Source: Azospirillum sp. CAG:239
GTDB taxonomy: Bacteria; Pseudomonadota; Alphaproteobacteria; RF32; CAG-239
Assembly: GCA_000436375.1 (NCBI GenBank)
Contig: FR885480.1
Location: 3,987-51,372, forward strand
DNA length: 47,386 bases
Reading direction: 5' to 3'
In this document: positions 6,997-18,058 of the stretch, one piece after another
Position numbering within the stretch: the first letter of the stretch is position 1
How the letters are laid out: every line of letters starts with the position of its first letter
Translations under genes and position numbers: made by a program
The notes under the pieces: model-generated
Databases searched by the model: none
Told to the model about the DNA's origin: nothing
What the model saw: the letters and a program-made list of their open reading frames with translations, nothing else

Positions 6997-7977
6997 ATGC
7001 AGAAAATTGTTCCGGCTAAATTAGCCGCCGGCGATGAAATCAGAGTGGTTGCGCCGGCGCGCGGCATCAGGATTATCGGTCAGGAGTCCCGCGAAATTGC
7101 AGCGCAGCGCTTTGCAGCGCTGGGGCTGAAAGTCAGTTTCGGCAGCAATACGACCGACGAAAACTGGGATATGACCGGTTCTTCGCCGATTGAAGACCGA
7201 ATCGCCGATATTCATGAGGCGTTTGCCGACAAAAACGTGAAAGCGGTGTTTACAATTATCGGCGGTGCAAATTCGAATCAGCTGCTGCCGTATCTGGACT
7301 ATGAACTGATTAAGGTCAATCCGAAGATTTTTTGCGGCTTTTCGGATATTACCGCGCTGCTGAACGGCATTTATGCCATGACCGGGCTGGAAACCTATTC
7401 CGGTCCGCATTACAGTTCTTTCGGCATGATGCACGGTTTTGACTATACGCTGGAAAATATGCGCAAAATGCTGATGGGCAGCGGTGTCAATGAAGTGATG
7501 CCTTCCGAAGAGTGGAGCGACGATCCGTGGTTTATCAATCAGGAGAAGCGCGAGTTTATTAAAAACGAGGGCTATTGGAATATCCATAACGGCGAAGCCG
7601 AGGGAACGATTGTCGGCGGCAATCTCGGAACTTTTGACCTGTTGCTCGGCACCAAATACCGTCCGGCGTTCGTCAAAGATACGATTTTGTTTGCCGAAGA
7701 CACCGAAGGTTCGGATTTACTGCAGTTTGAACGCAATTTGCAGGCGCTGATTTATCAGCCGGATTTTGCAAATGTCAAAGGACTGGTTTTCGGGCGGTTT
7801 CAGAAAGGGTCCAAAATCAGCCGCGAGCAGCTGGAGTTTATTGTCAACACCAAACGTGAATTGAGAAACCTGCCGATTATCGGCAACGTTGACTTCGGCC
7901 ACAGCACGCCGCTGCTGACTATTCCGATCGGCGGCACGGCCAAACTCAGCAACGGCCGGCTGACTTTGAAAGATTAA
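6997..7977 (+). CDS. S66 family peptidase (LD-carboxypeptidase / MccF-like)
   Basis: The 326-residue protein has the S66 fold: an N-terminal segment VVAPARG, the nucleophile elbow in CGFSDITALL (about residues 110-120), and the later Glu and His regions in EDTEGSD and VDFGHSTP. The family includes LdcA, which trims L,D-linked murein tetrapeptides during cell wall recycling, and MccF, which inactivates microcin C. No signal peptide is seen, so it is cytoplasmic. The YSGPHYSSFGMMHG segment and the overall pattern lean towards the MccF branch, but substrate cannot be assigned. A clear AAGGAG ribosome site precedes the start. It is divergent from umuDC. Confidence 0.85.
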   Translation: MQKIVPAKLAAGDEIRVVAPARGIRIIGQESREIAAQRFAALGLKVSFGSNTTDENWDMTGSSPIEDRIADIHEAFADKNVKAVFTIIGGANSNQLLPYLDYELIKVNPKIFCGFSDITALLNGIYAMTGLETYSGPHYSSFGMMHGFDYTLENMRKMLMGSGVNEVMPSEEWSDDPWFINQEKREFIKNEGYWNIHNGEAEGTIVGGNLGTFDLLLGTKYRPAFVKDTILFAEDTEGSDLLQFERNLQALIYQPDFANVKGLVFGRFQKGSKISREQLEFIVNTKRELRNLPIIGNVDFGHSTPLLTIPIGGTAKLSNGRLTLKD

Positions 7978-7982
7978 ATGCT

Positions 7983-8014
7983 AAAAAGCCCTCTCAAAAG
8001 AGAGGGCTTTTTTT
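7983..8014. terminator. Bidirectional Rho-independent terminator
   Basis: AAAAAGCCCTCTC and GAGAGGGCTTTTT form a 13-bp stem with an AAAA loop. It serves the convergent S66 peptidase and RND transporter genes. Confidence 0.92.
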
Positions 8015-11000
8015 TAAGCGGAGGTTTTTCTGCTCCGGCTGTAGGCTTTCTCCCGCCAGGTTTGGAAGAGAATGTACAACAGCGGAATAATAATCAGACC
8101 GGCCGCGGTGCCCAAAAGCATTCCGTAAAATACCGGAACGCCGATGGCGATACGGCTGGCGGCACCGGCCCCGGTGGCCACAATCATCGGCAGTACGCCG
8201 AGAATGAACGTGAATGCCGTCATCAGTACGGCACGGAAACGTTCTTTGGTGCCGACGGTAGCCGCTTTGATGATTGACGAGCCGCGTTCGCGTTCTTCCT
8301 TGGAGAATTCCACAATCAGAATGGCGTTCTTAGCGGCCAGACCGACGAGCAGAATCAGACCCAGCTGGGCATAAATGCTCAAAGGAAGTCCGGTAATGAA
8401 CAGACCGGCCAGCGCGCCGAGCATGGCGACGGAGACTGAGGTCAGAACCGGCAGCGGCGTTGACCAGCTTTCGTATTGGGCAACCAGAAAAAGATAGGCG
8501 AAAGTCATCGCAAGGACAATCAGATAACCAATCTGGCCGCTGCTTGACTTTTCCTGATAGCTCATGCCCGACCAATCGTAGCTGAAACCGTTCGGCAGGG
8601 ATTTGGACAGGTTTTCGACGGCGCCCATGGCCTGGCCGGTACTGGAGGACTGGTTCTGGACGGCCGTAATCGAAGCGCTCGGATACTGGTTGTATCGGGT
8701 AACGACGCGCGGTGCCAAAACCTTTTTCAGCGAGATGACCGTTTCCAGCGGAACCATTTCGCCGTTTTGGTTCTGAACATGCAGTTGTTTCAGGCTGTCC
8801 AAATCCTTGCGGTATTTCCAGTCGGCCTGAATCATAACCTTGTTAACCTGAGTGCCGAAGTTTACGTCGTTGACGTAGCTGGAGCCGAGGTAGTTTTGCA
8901 GAACATCATAGATGCTGCCTATGCTTACCTTCATGGCTTCGGCTTTTTCGCGGTCAATCGTGATATAATAGTTCGGCGTTTGAGCGGTATAGGTTGTGTA
9001 GGCATAGGAAATGTTCGGATCCTGATTGAGTTTGGCCAAGAAACCTTTTAACGCGGCTTCCAGCTGTTGCGGATCGTCGGAATTTAACGCCTGCAAGCGA
9101 TAGTCCATGCCGCCGCTCATGCCCAGACCCATAATCGCCGGCGGTTCGAAAAGCTGGATTTCCGCTTCAGGCATACCGATAAGTTTGGCACGAATACGGT
9201 TTAAGATGTTGGTGGAATAGAGCTCGTCGCCTTTGCGTTCGTTCCACGGATGCAGGGTAATAATACCCAACGCGACGTTTTCGCCGGAACCGCCGATCAT
9301 GCTGGCGCCGACGACGACCATGACGTTTTCAACGCCGGGTTCTTCCTTAATCAGCGGATAGATTTTATCGGCAAATTCCTGAGTGCGGTTGCGGGTTGCA
9401 CCTTCGGGCAGCTGAACGTTCATAAAGATAACGCCCTGATCTTCGGACGGAATGAACGACGTCTGGCTGATGTGCAGAAAACCGCCGACCCCGGCGAACA
9501 GCATCAGCATCAGCAGAAAAATGACGCTGACTTTGCGGCCGAGGAGACCGACGACCGAAGCATAACGGTCACGGGAACGGTTGATAATTCTGTTGAACCA
9601 GAACAGCGGACCGCTCTGTGCCGGTTTGAACGGATGCAGCAACGTAGCGCACAGCGCCGGCGACAGCGTCAGGGCGTTAAGCGCCGAGAAGGCGACCGAC
9701 GTCGAAATGGCAATTGCGAACTGCTTGTAAATCTGTCCGGTAATGCCGCCGAGGAAACCGACCGGCACGAAAATCGCCAGCAAAACCAGAGTCGTGGCGA
9801 CAATGGCGCTGGAAACCTGTTCCATGGCCTTGATAGTGGCTTCTTTCGGTGTGAGTTTTTCGCTTTCCATCAGAAACAGAACGCGTTCAACCACCACAAT
9901 CGCGTCGTCCACGACCAGACCGATGGCCAGCACCAGACCGAACAGGGTCATCATGTTCAGGCTGTAGCCCAAAGCCAGCATAACGGCAAAGGTGGCAAAA
10001 ATGGATACCGGGATAGTCAGCGTCGGAACCAACGTCGAGCGCCAATCCTGCAGGAAGATGTAACAGACGAAGATAACCAAAGCAAAGGTCAGAACCAGCG
10101 TGAAGATGACTTCTTCAATGGAAGCCTTAATATATCCGGTAGAATCGTAGCCGACCGTATAAATGATGTCGTCCGGAAAACGCTGGGACAGACGTTCGAT
10201 TTCGGCTTTAACGCCGGCCATGGCGTCCAGAGCGTTGGCGCCGGCAAGCTGGTTGATGGCGATGGCGACGTTCGGCGCACCGTTGTATTTGGATGTTGCA
10301 TGATAGTCTTCTTCGCCGATTTCAACACGGGCAATGTCCTTCAGGTAGACCAGACCGCCCTGTTCCGCCGTACGGATAATGATGTTTTTGAAGTCTTCCA
10401 CTTCGTTGATGCGGCCTTGCGTCTGCAACGTGTAGACCATCTGCTGGGTGCCGTCGCCCGGCATGGCGCCGATGCTGCCCAGCGAAGGCTGGTAGTTCTG
10501 TCCTTCAATGGCCGATTTTATTGAACTGATCGGAATATTCAGAGCCGTAATCTTATCGGCGTCGAGCCAGACGCGCATGCTCAGGCGGGAAGAATAGACG
10601 TTGACTTCGCCGACGCCGGAAACGCGGCTCAGGCTGTCTTTGACGTTGTTCTGAACATAGTCGGCAAGTTCGAGCTGCGAGTAGGTGTTGTTGGGCGAGA
10701 TGATGCTGATCATGCCCAGCATGTTTGACGAACGGCTTTTGACCGTCAGACCCTGACGGGTAACGTCCGTCGGCAGTTTTGACTGCGCCTGCTGGATGCG
10801 GTTTTGAACCTTAACCTGTGCCATGTCCCTGTCAACGCCGACTTTGAAGGTAACGGTCAGCTGATAGGAAGAGTTTTCCGAAGAAGAACTCATGTAAAGC
10901 ATGTCTTCAACGCCGTTGATTTCCTCTTCCAGCGGAATACCAACGGTTTTGGCGATAACTTCGGCGCTGGCGCCCGGGTAGGACGCCGAAACGACGACTT

Positions 11001-11127
11001 CCGGCGGCGTGATTTCAGGATAAAGCGCAATCGGCAACGAAAAGACGGAGATTATACCGGCAAGCGTCAACACGATGGAAATGACCATCGCAAAACGCGG
11101 GCGTTCAATGAAAATGCGTGAAAACAT
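8014..11127 (-). CDS. RND multidrug efflux pump inner-membrane subunit (AcrB/MexB family)
   Basis: At 1037 residues this is a full-length HAE1-type RND transporter. It starts [20 protein letters not shown], and helix 4 carries the proton-relay pair in [12 protein letters not shown]. Helix 10 ends in the conserved [16 protein letters not shown]. Large periplasmic porter loops separate helices 1-2 and 7-8. It exports hydrophobic drugs, bile salts or similar compounds out of the periplasm using the proton gradient. The gene starts three bases after the adaptor stop, so they form one unit with the tetR regulator. No outer-membrane TolC partner is encoded beside it and one must be supplied from elsewhere. 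Confidence 0.96.
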   Translation of the reverse strand: MFSRIFIERPRFAMVISIVLTLAGIISVFSLPIALYPEITPPEVVVSASYPGASAEVIAKTVGIPLEEEINGVEDMLYMSSSSENSSYQLTVTFKVGVDRDMAQVKVQNRIQQAQSKLPTDVTRQGLTVKSRSSNMLGMISIISPNNTYSQLELADYVQNNVKDSLSRVSGVGEVNVYSSRLSMRVWLDADKITALNIPISSIKSAIEGQNYQPSLGSIGAMPGDGTQQMVYTLQTQGRINEVEDFKNIIIRTAEQGGLVYLKDIARVEIGEEDYHATSKYNGAPNVAIAINQLAGANALDAMAGVKAEIERLSQRFPDDIIYTVGYDSTGYIKASIEEVIFTLVLTFALVIFVCYIFLQDWRSTLVPTLTIPVSIFATFAVMLALGYSLNMMTLFGLVLAIGLVVDDAIVVVERVLFLMESEKLTPKEATIKAMEQVSSAIVATTLVLLAIFVPVGFLGGITGQIYKQFAIAISTSVAFSALNALTLSPALCATLLHPFKPAQSGPLFWFNRIINRSRDRYASVVGLLGRKVSVIFLLMLMLFAGVGGFLHISQTSFIPSEDQGVIFMNVQLPEGATRNRTQEFADKIYPLIKEEPGVENVMVVVGASMIGGSGENVALGIITLHPWNERKGDELYSTNILNRIRAKLIGMPEAEIQLFEPPAIMGLGMSGGMDYRLQALNSDDPQQLEAALKGFLAKLNQDPNISYAYTTYTAQTPNYYITIDREKAEAMKVSIGSIYDVLQNYLGSSYVNDVNFGTQVNKVMIQADWKYRKDLDSLKQLHVQNQNGEMVPLETVISLKKVLAPRVVTRYNQYPSASITAVQNQSSSTGQAMGAVENLSKSLPNGFSYDWSGMSYQEKSSSGQIGYLIVLAMTFAYLFLVAQYESWSTPLPVLTSVSVAMLGALAGLFITGLPLSIYAQLGLILLVGLAAKNAILIVEFSKEERERGSSIIKAATVGTKERFRAVLMTAFTFILGVLPMIVATGAGAASRIAIGVPVFYGMLLGTAAGLIIIPLLYILFQTWREKAYSRSRKTSA

Positions 11128-11130
11128 CGG

Positions 11131-12309
11131 TTATTTATCCTCCACGGTAACGGTTTCGGAACCGTTCTGAATTTCGCCGACCTGAACTTTCTGTCCGTTG
11201 CTGACTTTCTGCAGGCCCTGAATGATGACGCGGTCTTCCGGTTTCAGACCATCGAGAACAATCTGCCGGTCTTCCAGCGTATCGCCCAGGACGACGCGTC
11301 TTTCTTCGGCGACGTTGTTTTCGTTAACGACCATGACGTAGTTGCCGTGTTCGTCCTGAGCGACGGCAGCCTGCGGAACCAGAATGGCGATTTTGTCTTC
11401 TTTGTTGCCGAGACGAATATCAACATAGTTGCCCGGAATAAGCAGGCTGTCTTTGTTGTTGTATTCGGCATAGACGGCGATGGTCGCGGTGTCGGAATTA
11501 ATTTCGTTGTCGTTGAAACGCGATTTGAGGTGGTTGACCAAAACTTTGCCGTTGGGAAGCACCAGTTCGGTTTTGATTGAGGCGCTGCCCTGAGAAATCC
11601 GCTGTTCGCGCATATTCAGAAAATCTTTGTCCGAGACGGAGAAAGCAACGCGAATCGGGTCGGTTTGGACAATGCGGGCCAGGTTCTGGGTGGTGGCGTT
11701 GACATAGTTTCCTTCGGTAACCAGAGCCTTACCGATGTAGCCGGTAATCGGCGCCTTGATTTCGGTATAGTCCATGTCGATTTTGGCCAGTTCAAGGTTG
11801 GCTTCGGCCTGTGCAACGGCCGCCTTGGCCTGCAGGTAGTTGCTTTCCGAAGTGTCCAGCGTGGCTTTGGAAGCGTAGTTCTGGCTGCTCAGCGATTTCT
11901 GTCGTTTATAGTCGCGTTCGGCGCGAACCAGATTGGCTTTGGCGCTGTCCAGTTCGGCTTTGCGGAGTTCGACGGTTGCCAGATAACGTTTCTGTTCAAT
12001 AACGAACAAAATGTCGCCCTCGTTAACCAGAGAGCCTTCCTGGAACAGGACTTTCTCGACGTATCCCGTAACCTGAGGGCGCAGGTCAACCGCCTTGATG
12101 GCTTCGACATGGCCGATGTAGCTCTTTTTGGGGGAAATGTTGCGCTGTTGAACCTGCTGAACCAGAACATAGGGATCGCCGGCGGCGGCTCCCATCATCG
12201 GCATCTGCGGGGTCAGCCGGCTTTTCAGATACCAGCCTGCGGCTACGCATAAAAGCAGAACAGCGGTTTGTTTGAGAATTTTTCTATTGCTTACCTTACC
12301 TAATTTCAT
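11131..12309 (-). CDS. RND efflux periplasmic adaptor (AcrA family)
   Basis: A 392-residue membrane fusion protein. An N-terminal membrane anchor spans about residues 12-28, with no lipobox Cys. A biotinyl-lipoyl half-domain follows (DLRPQVTGYVEKVLFQEGSLV), then a long alpha-hairpin (about residues 110-175) and the second lipoyl half (IKAPITGYIGKALVTEGNYV). Beta-barrel and membrane-proximal domains complete it (LLIPGNYVDIRL, VLGDTLEDRQIVLDGLKPEDRVI). It bridges the RND pump to an outer-membrane channel. Its start overlaps the end of tetR by 14 bases, which indicates translational coupling. Confidence 0.95.
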   Translation of the reverse strand: MKLGKVSNRKILKQTAVLLLCVAAGWYLKSRLTPQMPMMGAAAGDPYVLVQQVQQRNISPKKSYIGHVEAIKAVDLRPQVTGYVEKVLFQEGSLVNEGDILFVIEQKRYLATVELRKAELDSAKANLVRAERDYKRQKSLSSQNYASKATLDTSESNYLQAKAAVAQAEANLELAKIDMDYTEIKAPITGYIGKALVTEGNYVNATTQNLARIVQTDPIRVAFSVSDKDFLNMREQRISQGSASIKTELVLPNGKVLVNHLKSRFNDNEINSDTATIAVYAEYNNKDSLLIPGNYVDIRLGNKEDKIAILVPQAAVAQDEHGNYVMVVNENNVAEERRVVLGDTLEDRQIVLDGLKPEDRVIIQGLQKVSNGQKVQVGEIQNGSETVTVEDK

Positions 12310-12931
12310 TTTCAGACCTTTCGTCCTTCAGAGCTTTTACTATTAAATCGAAACTTGTGCAAAACAAGTGCGGAAAATTTACCAGAGAATTGCTGCTTAT
12401 GGCATAGGAAAGCATACCCTGCCATAAACTGAAGATGGTTATGACTGTATCGTTGATGTTCAAGTCTGCAGATATTTCTCCACTTTTTTGCGAATTAGTC
12501 AATGCCTGTCTGATGATATTCAAAGGAAAATCGCGAATTTCCTTGACTGAACTCCCGATGTGGGTAAACAGGGTTTCGGACCATTCCATCTGGAAAAGCA
12601 TGAAAAACATGAATTTCCGGTAGTTGGGATTGTCGCGCACCAGTTCGGCGAGGCAGTTGAAATGGGCGCGCAAATCGCTGAGCGCATTGACAACCGGCAC
12701 TTTGCGGGTAATCGCCTCGTTGGTGCGGTTGAACGACTCTTTTATCAGTGCGGCGATGATGTCCGGCTTGTTGCGAAAATGCCAATACACGGCTCCTTTG
12801 GTAAGGTTGATGCGTTTGGCTATCTCGTCAAAGGTTGTTTTGGAATAACCTTTTTCATAAAATATATCAAGCGCGGAAAACAGAATTTCCTGTCGTGTCT
12901 TCTCGGCCTCTTCCTTGGTTCTTCTGGGCAT
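12296..12931 (-). CDS. TetR family repressor of the efflux operon (AcrR-like)
   Basis: The 211-residue regulator begins MPRRTKEEAEKTRQEIL, followed by the TetR helix-turn-helix (TTFDEIAKRINLTKGAVYWHFRNKPDI), which is very similar in style to AcrR and TtgR. The C-terminal ligand-binding half is less conserved. It is the first gene of the three-gene unit and an AcrR-like dyad lies over its own promoter. It therefore very likely represses itself and the pump, and is released by pump substrates. In enterobacteria acrR is divergent from acrAB; here the regulator is in line and cotranscribed. Confidence 0.93.
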   Translation of the reverse strand: MPRRTKEEAEKTRQEILFSALDIFYEKGYSKTTFDEIAKRINLTKGAVYWHFRNKPDIIAALIKESFNRTNEAITRKVPVVNALSDLRAHFNCLAELVRDNPNYRKFMFFMLFQMEWSETLFTHIGSSVKEIRDFPLNIIRQALTNSQKSGEISADLNINDTVITIFSLWQGMLSYAISSNSLVNFPHLFCTSFDLIVKALKDERSENEIR

Positions 12932-12956
12932 ATTTCTACCGTTTTGCTGTTGTTTA

Positions 12957-12980
12957 TATATACTTTCCGGTAGGTATGTA
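12957..12980. promoter_or_regulatory. AcrR-like operator over the tetR-acrAB promoter
   Basis: TATATAC (12957-12963) and GTATGTA (12974-12980) form an imperfect dyad of 24 bp. On the minus strand it begins TACATACC, close to the E. coli AcrR operator half-site TACATACA. A minus-strand promoter with TTGCAA, a 16-base spacer and TATACA overlaps it, so binding would block transcription of the whole operon. Confidence 0.7.
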
Positions 12981-13034
12981 TAACAAGATCATTTTAATTT
13001 GCAAGTTTTTTTTGCAAAGAAAACAGAGATTTTT

Positions 13035-14648
13035 TTATTGCTTCCGGCAGCCGGAGAAGATGTCGAGCGCAGGTTCGTAATCGATGGTTTCGATACCGGC
13101 CAGCCCCAGAACGGAGTGGAAAAGGTTGTCGTGCGAATGCGGCTGTCCGGCGGCTTTATTCAGGCAGTTGCGGTTGAGGCCGAAGGCCCGGGCCGAACTG
13201 TCGGGAAGCCAGACCAGCATCGGAATTTCCTTTTGATAAGCCGGTGCTGTTTCATATGGCTGGGCGTGGAGATAAATGCCGTTCTCTCCCAAAGATTCGC
13301 CGTGGTCGGAAGCATAGAGGAGCGCGACGTTGTATTCGCCGGACAGGGCGGTCAGTTCGTCCATGACTTTGCTCAGAAACATGCTTGTGTAATAGACGGT
13401 GTTGTCATAAACGTTGACCAGCTCTTCGGCCGAGCAGCGGCTGAGGTTTTCGGTCTTGCAGACAGGCGACCAGCGGGCGGCCTCTGCGGGATAATGTTCA
13501 AAATAAGCCGGACCGTGGCTGCCGGTCTGGTGCATGACGACGAGGATGTCTTTGCCTGTTTGGCGGACTTTGGCGGAAAAGTTGGTAAGCATTATTTCGT
13601 CGAGGCAGGACTTTTTCGTGCAGAAGTCTTCGATTTCGACCCGGTCGCAGTTGTTTTTGCAGCCGGTGTTGTTTTCGCGCCAGAGAACCTTGTAGCCGGC
13701 TTTCTGCAGTACGTCGAGCAGGTTTTCGGTATATTCTTCGGAGCCGACTTTAAAGTTTTTGCGGCCGCTGCGCGAGAACATACAGGGAACGGCGACGGCG
13801 GTAGAGGTGCCGCAGGCGGTCGTATCGCCGTAATAGACGATTTCCCGGCGGTGCTTGTCCAGCGGTGCGTTGGTCGGGCGGGCGTAGCCGCCGAGCGAAA
13901 AGTTGGCGGCGCGGGCGGTTTCGCCGACCACGAGGACAAACAGGTTCTTCTTGCCGTTGTTCCAGTAACGGTTCAATTTGGCGTCGTCGGCTATCGTAAC
14001 GAACGGATGGTCCGACTTGCGTCGCATTTTCCAAACCGAAAGCGAGGCGCTGACGTAATTGACCGGAAGCAGATAATATTTGGCGTCGCGGTGGTTGCGG
14101 AAAAACTGTTCGGTTGTCGTGTAATTGCCGAGCATGACGGCGGCGCAAAGGGCTGCCGAAGCGGCGATGACGGCTGCGGCGGAAAGCAATCCCCGTTTGA
14201 GGTTTCCGTAATCAATCCGGATTTTCAAGATTATCAGAGCCGGCAAAATGCCGAGCAGGACAAGGAACGTCAGCAGTTTCAGCCCCAGAAGGTCCTGAAC
14301 TTCATAGATGTCGGTTTGGACGACGTTCAGAAGCATAATCTTGTCAATCGGCGTGTTATAAGCGCTCATAAAATAGAAAACCAGCGCGTTCAGAATACAA
14401 AAGAAGATTGCCAGCGGTTTGGCGGTATATCTGTTGAAGAGAAGCGAAACAGCCGCGCAAAGCAGCGTAAAGGCACAGAAAAGTCCGCCGGCGACAAACG
14501 AAACCGACGGGGAGATGCTCCACAGTTTGCGGGCGAAAGGCAGGTTATAGGCGGCAAGCAGAAACAGTGCGAAAAGCAGGTTGAAACGAAGGCCGGAGAT
14601 GCAAAGCCACGGTTTGGTTGAGAAAATCGTCTGCAGATATTTGGGCAT
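13035..14648 (-). CDS. eptA: Phosphoethanolamine transferase (EptA-like, lipid A modification)
   Basis: I use the ATG at 14648 (537 residues, starting MPKYLQTIFSTKPW). An ATG 17 codons upstream is possible but would overlap hdaA. About five N-terminal membrane helices (to about residue 190) are followed by a periplasmic sulfatase-fold domain. The metal and nucleophile motifs are present: VVGETARAANFSLGGYARPT, CGTSTAVAVPCMFS with Thr281/Thr283, and SDHGESLGENG. Several Cys residues in the catalytic domain could form the family's disulfides. The enzyme moves phosphoethanolamine from phosphatidylethanolamine to lipid A, lowering surface charge and sensitivity to polymyxin-like peptides. It is the last gene of the hdaA operon and has no obvious private promoter. 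Confidence 0.9.
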   Translation of the reverse strand: MPKYLQTIFSTKPWLCISGLRFNLLFALFLLAAYNLPFARKLWSISPSVSFVAGGLFCAFTLLCAAVSLLFNRYTAKPLAIFFCILNALVFYFMSAYNTPIDKIMLLNVVQTDIYEVQDLLGLKLLTFLVLLGILPALIILKIRIDYGNLKRGLLSAAAVIAASAALCAAVMLGNYTTTEQFFRNHRDAKYYLLPVNYVSASLSVWKMRRKSDHPFVTIADDAKLNRYWNNGKKNLFVLVVGETARAANFSLGGYARPTNAPLDKHRREIVYYGDTTACGTSTAVAVPCMFSRSGRKNFKVGSEEYTENLLDVLQKAGYKVLWRENNTGCKNNCDRVEIEDFCTKKSCLDEIMLTNFSAKVRQTGKDILVVMHQTGSHGPAYFEHYPAEAARWSPVCKTENLSRCSAEELVNVYDNTVYYTSMFLSKVMDELTALSGEYNVALLYASDHGESLGENGIYLHAQPYETAPAYQKEIPMLVWLPDSSARAFGLNRNCLNKAAGQPHSHDNLFHSVLGLAGIETIDYEPALDIFSGCRKQ

Positions 14649-14670
14649 TTCAGTTCTTTCGGTCGTAGAG

Positions 14671-15396
14671 TTAGAAAAGTTCTCCCTGATGGTCGTCATT
14701 TAACACGGCCAGGGCTTCTTTGACAATGGGAATGGTTACGGCGCGTTTGCGGGCCAGCGAAATGCTGTCGGTTTCGGCAACGAGTTTGCGGGCAAAAGCA
14801 TAGGAGCGCTGCATATTGGCAATGATATAGTTGAGCACTTCCTGCGAAATGACAACCTGCCGGTCGTTGAACAGCTTGACGATCAACGCCTGCAGCAATT
14901 CGTCGTTCGGTTCGCGAATTTCCACCGAGGGAACGATGTTCAGTCTTGAGCGCAAATCCGGCAGCGCAATGCGCAGACGGGCGGGAGCGATTTCTGAGGT
15001 AAAAAGGATATAGCCGTTTTCGTTGCGGTACTGATTGTAAAGATGAAACATCGCTTCGTTGTCGATGTTGTCGTTCATATCTTCGACAATCAGGCAGGGA
15101 TGCTGTTCAAACAGCCGCAGGGTTTCCGTTCCGACTTCCGAGGCGCGAACGCGGGGAATTTTATACGGATAACGGGTTTTGACGGATACGTTGTCAGAGA
15201 ACATGTGAGCCAGATGACTTTTGCCGCAGCCGGCCGGGCCATACAGGCAGACGGCGAAAAACGGCCAGTCGGGCCAGTTTTCGACATAGGCAAAGGCTTC
15301 GGCGTTGCAGGAGGCGACCATGAAGTCCTCCTTACCGAGAAACGGTTGGTGTTCGAAAGCCAGCGGCAGCTGTCTGATGTCGGTGTTTTTGTTCAT
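14671..15396 (-). CDS. hdaA: DnaA-related replication regulator HdaA
   Basis: A 241-residue AAA+ protein related to DnaA domains III without the DNA-binding domain IV. The N-terminus has a clamp-binding-like segment (RQLPLAFEH, residues 8-16), followed by Walker A (GPAGCGKSHLA, residues 53-63) and a Walker B-like IVEDMND. A sensor region follows (RLNIVPSVEIREPNDELLQALIVKLF). In Caulobacter HdaA binds the sliding clamp and stimulates ATP hydrolysis by DnaA, preventing re-initiation. It lies 10 bases downstream of cckA, so a replication control gene and a cell-cycle kinase are cotranscribed here. Confidence 0.88.
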   Translation of the reverse strand: MNKNTDIRQLPLAFEHQPFLGKEDFMVASCNAEAFAYVENWPDWPFFAVCLYGPAGCGKSHLAHMFSDNVSVKTRYPYKIPRVRASEVGTETLRLFEQHPCLIVEDMNDNIDNEAMFHLYNQYRNENGYILFTSEIAPARLRIALPDLRSRLNIVPSVEIREPNDELLQALIVKLFNDRQVVISQEVLNYIIANMQRSYAFARKLVAETDSISLARKRAVTIPIVKEALAVLNDDHQGELF

Positions 15397-15406
15397 CTTT
15401 TGTCCG

Positions 15407-18058
15407 TCAGTTTCTGCTCAAAACGTCAAAAACCTTTTTGGTCAGGTCGCCGAGGCTGAATGGTTTGGCCAGAAAGTCAAAATCCTGCGAGCCGGCAAGT
15501 TCGCGGCGGGCAATTTCTTCCGAATAGCCGGAGGCCAAAATAATTTTGACGGCGGGAATCTGTTCGCGGACGCGGGCGGCCAGTTCGGCGCCGTTAATGC
15601 CGGGCATTACCATATCAGTTATCAGCAGGCCGAAGTTTTTGTCGTGCTCCAATTGTTCTAACGCATTCTCGGCCGAATTGCAAGCGACAACGTCAAAACC
15701 TTTTTTCTTTAAGGCACGAACGCCGAAAGCCCGAACCGAATCTTCGTCTTCGACGAAGAGAATGCGGGTTGAGGCGGCGTCCGGATTTTCCCGGACGCTG
15801 CGGTCAATGGCCGAAACGTTCAGGCCGAATATCAGTTTCTGGCTGACGGCGACGGGAGAGGTAATTTTTTCCTGAACGGTCAGAACCGGCGAACCGTCTT
15901 TGGCTTTGACAGTGTCTTGTTCGTCGCCGCGTTTTTCCTCTTCATCATCGACGGCGGCGTCAAAACGCGGCAGATGAATGGAGAAGGTAGTGCCTTTGCC
16001 GACAATGCTTTCGACTTTGATGAAGCCTTCGGTCTGGCGGACAATGCCGTAGACCATGGCCAGACCGAGGCCGGTGCCGGAGCCGACGACGTTTTGTTTG
16101 GTGGAGAAGAAGGGTTCAAAGATGCGGGTAAGGTTTTCAATCGGGATGCCGCAGCCGGTGTCTCTGACATCGATAACCACAAATTCGCCGGGTTTGATTA
16201 CGTCGGCGCCGAACCGGTAAGGTTCGGAAAGCGTTTCGGTGCGGGTGGAAATGCTGAGCGTGCCGCTGCCGTTCATGGCGTCTTTGGCGTTGACGGCCAG
16301 GTTGATGATGACCTGTGAAAACTGAACCGGATCAACGCGGATATATCCCAGGTCGCTGCCGTGGTAAAATTCAAGCACAATCTGTTCGCCGAGAATCCGT
16401 TTGAGCATATGGCTGAGTTCAACGAAGTTTTCGGTAACGTCAATCAGTTTCGGTTTCAGGGGTTGTTTGCGCGAGAAAGCCAGCAGCTGGCGAACCAGCC
16501 CGGCGGCACGATTGGCGTTTTGCTTGATTTGGATCAGGTCGGTAAAGGACGGATCGCCGACGCCGTGACGTTGAAGCAGCAGGTCGCAGAAGCCGATCAT
16601 GGCGGTCAGCAGGTTGTTGAAGTCATGGGCGACGCCGCCTGCCAGCTGGCCCATGGCCTGCATTTTCTGAGCTTGGGCAAACTGCATCTCCAGCGTTTTT
16701 TGTTTGGTGGCGTCAATCATATACAGAACCAAACCGTCGATTTCGCTGATGTCGAAAGAATAGAAACGGCGCATCGGGCTGATGTAGAGCTGAATGATGC
16801 GTTCTTCGCGGCCGAGACTGACGTGGACGTCCAGCGAAGCCGAGGCATCGGCGGAAGCGTAAATGGCGGCAAACTGTTTTTTGAGTTCGGCGGCGTCTTC
16901 GGTTTTGACATAGTCAAAGATGCTTTTGAGCAAGATGTTTTCCTTGGCAGCGCCAAGAAAACTCCGGACTTTGGCATTGCAGTCGGTTATTTGACCGTCG
17001 CGGTTGATGAAGACGATGCCGACCGGCGCGTAATTGAAAAGCCAGCTGATTTTATCCAGCGAAGCGCTGAGTTCTTTTTTGACGTCGCGGTCGGACGGAA
17101 TGCCGGCAACGGCAACGCCGCGAATCTTGTACTCCCTGTTGCCGCGGAAACTTTCCTGAGCGACGAAACATTCGACCGTTTCATGTGCGGTGCTGACAAA
17201 AAACAATCTTCCTGACCAGGTTGTGTTCTGCGGCGTTTCGACGTTTTCACCCAGATATTTGCGGAAATCGGTGCCGATAAGGTCTTCGCGGGCAACGCCG
17301 ACAATGCGGGCAAAGGCGTGGTTGGCGTATTCGATTTGAAAATCGCGGGTGCAGGTATAAAGCCCGACCGGGAGATCGTCGAGAAAGTCGTGAAGGTTTT
17401 TACGCTCTTCCTGAAAAACGTGCTCCATGTTTTTGGCGGCGGTAATGTCCTGGAAGTTCCAGTATAGATAGGTGTCTTTTTTGATTGCTTTAATTGAAAA
17501 AGGGCCTTCGAAAATGTCGGTTTTTTTCAAAAATATCGGCCGGACGGTAATTTCGAACCATTCTTCGTCGGCAAAAATTCTGTCCCGGTCATGGTGCAGA
17601 TTTAATGCCAGCGTGACTTTTTCGGCGGCAAGGTCGCGGCAGGCGGTTTGCAGGCGGTAGAAAGCCGCTTTGTTGAGACGGTTCTCGCTGAGCTGTTTTT
17701 CCAGATATTCGAGAATCGGTTCGTTTTTGAGCAGTTCTCTGGCGACGTCGTTCTGAATGACCGGTTCTCCGGCAGCGTTGTCAATCCGGCGGGCTTTGAA
17801 GTCGTTTTTGATGATTTCGTTGGCAAAACCGCCGTAGCTGATGGCTTCTTCGCCGGCGCGAAGGGTTTTAATGGTAAGCGCAAGACAGAAAATGCACAGT
17901 ATCAGCATTGACAGAATCAGATAAAGGTAATATTCCGGGTATACCATAAACAGGATTATCGCCGCGGCGAGGGCGATAAGCGAATAGGCAAGCTGCAGCA
18001 AACGCTTTTGCAGCAGTTTATCGGGCCTGTGGGTTTTTAAGCTGCATAACATATCCAA
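15407..18058 (-). CDS. cckA: Hybrid sensor histidine kinase CckA
   Basis: The 883-residue protein has two N-terminal membrane helices (about 22-65). Several PAS-like regions follow (about 190-420, for example [18 protein letters not shown] and [17 protein letters not shown]). The HisKA motif [17 protein letters not shown] has phospho-acceptor His478 and is the CckA signature. An HATPase domain follows ([28 protein letters not shown]), and the C-terminal receiver has phospho-acceptor Asp815 in [10 protein letters not shown]. CckA phosphorylates CtrA and CpdR through ChpT and controls cell-cycle and motility genes. The start overlaps flhB by 41 bases. It is longer than the roughly 690-residue Caulobacter protein. 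Confidence 0.92.
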   Translation of the reverse strand: MDMLCSLKTHRPDKLLQKRLLQLAYSLIALAAAIILFMVYPEYYLYLILSMLILCIFCLALTIKTLRAGEEAISYGGFANEIIKNDFKARRIDNAAGEPVIQNDVARELLKNEPILEYLEKQLSENRLNKAAFYRLQTACRDLAAEKVTLALNLHHDRDRIFADEEWFEITVRPIFLKKTDIFEGPFSIKAIKKDTYLYWNFQDITAAKNMEHVFQEERKNLHDFLDDLPVGLYTCTRDFQIEYANHAFARIVGVAREDLIGTDFRKYLGENVETPQNTTWSGRLFFVSTAHETVECFVAQESFRGNREYKIRGVAVAGIPSDRDVKKELSASLDKISWLFNYAPVGIVFINRDGQITDCNAKVRSFLGAAKENILLKSIFDYVKTEDAAELKKQFAAIYASADASASLDVHVSLGREERIIQLYISPMRRFYSFDISEIDGLVLYMIDATKQKTLEMQFAQAQKMQAMGQLAGGVAHDFNNLLTAMIGFCDLLLQRHGVGDPSFTDLIQIKQNANRAAGLVRQLLAFSRKQPLKPKLIDVTENFVELSHMLKRILGEQIVLEFYHGSDLGYIRVDPVQFSQVIINLAVNAKDAMNGSGTLSISTRTETLSEPYRFGADVIKPGEFVVIDVRDTGCGIPIENLTRIFEPFFSTKQNVVGSGTGLGLAMVYGIVRQTEGFIKVESIVGKGTTFSIHLPRFDAAVDDEEEKRGDEQDTVKAKDGSPVLTVQEKITSPVAVSQKLIFGLNVSAIDRSVRENPDAASTRILFVEDEDSVRAFGVRALKKKGFDVVACNSAENALEQLEHDKNFGLLITDMVMPGINGAELAARVREQIPAVKIILASGYSEEIARRELAGSQDFDFLAKPFSLGDLTKKVFDVLSRN

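Noticed and set aside
9250..10524. 424-residue open frame opposite the RND transporter
   Set aside because: Antisense shadow, very rich in Gln, Arg, Asn and His with no domain.
12999..14621. 540-residue open frame on the plus strand opposite eptA
   Set aside because: It is the antisense of a clear phosphoethanolamine transferase and has no recognisable family, ribosome site or promoter. Long antisense frames arise here from codon bias.
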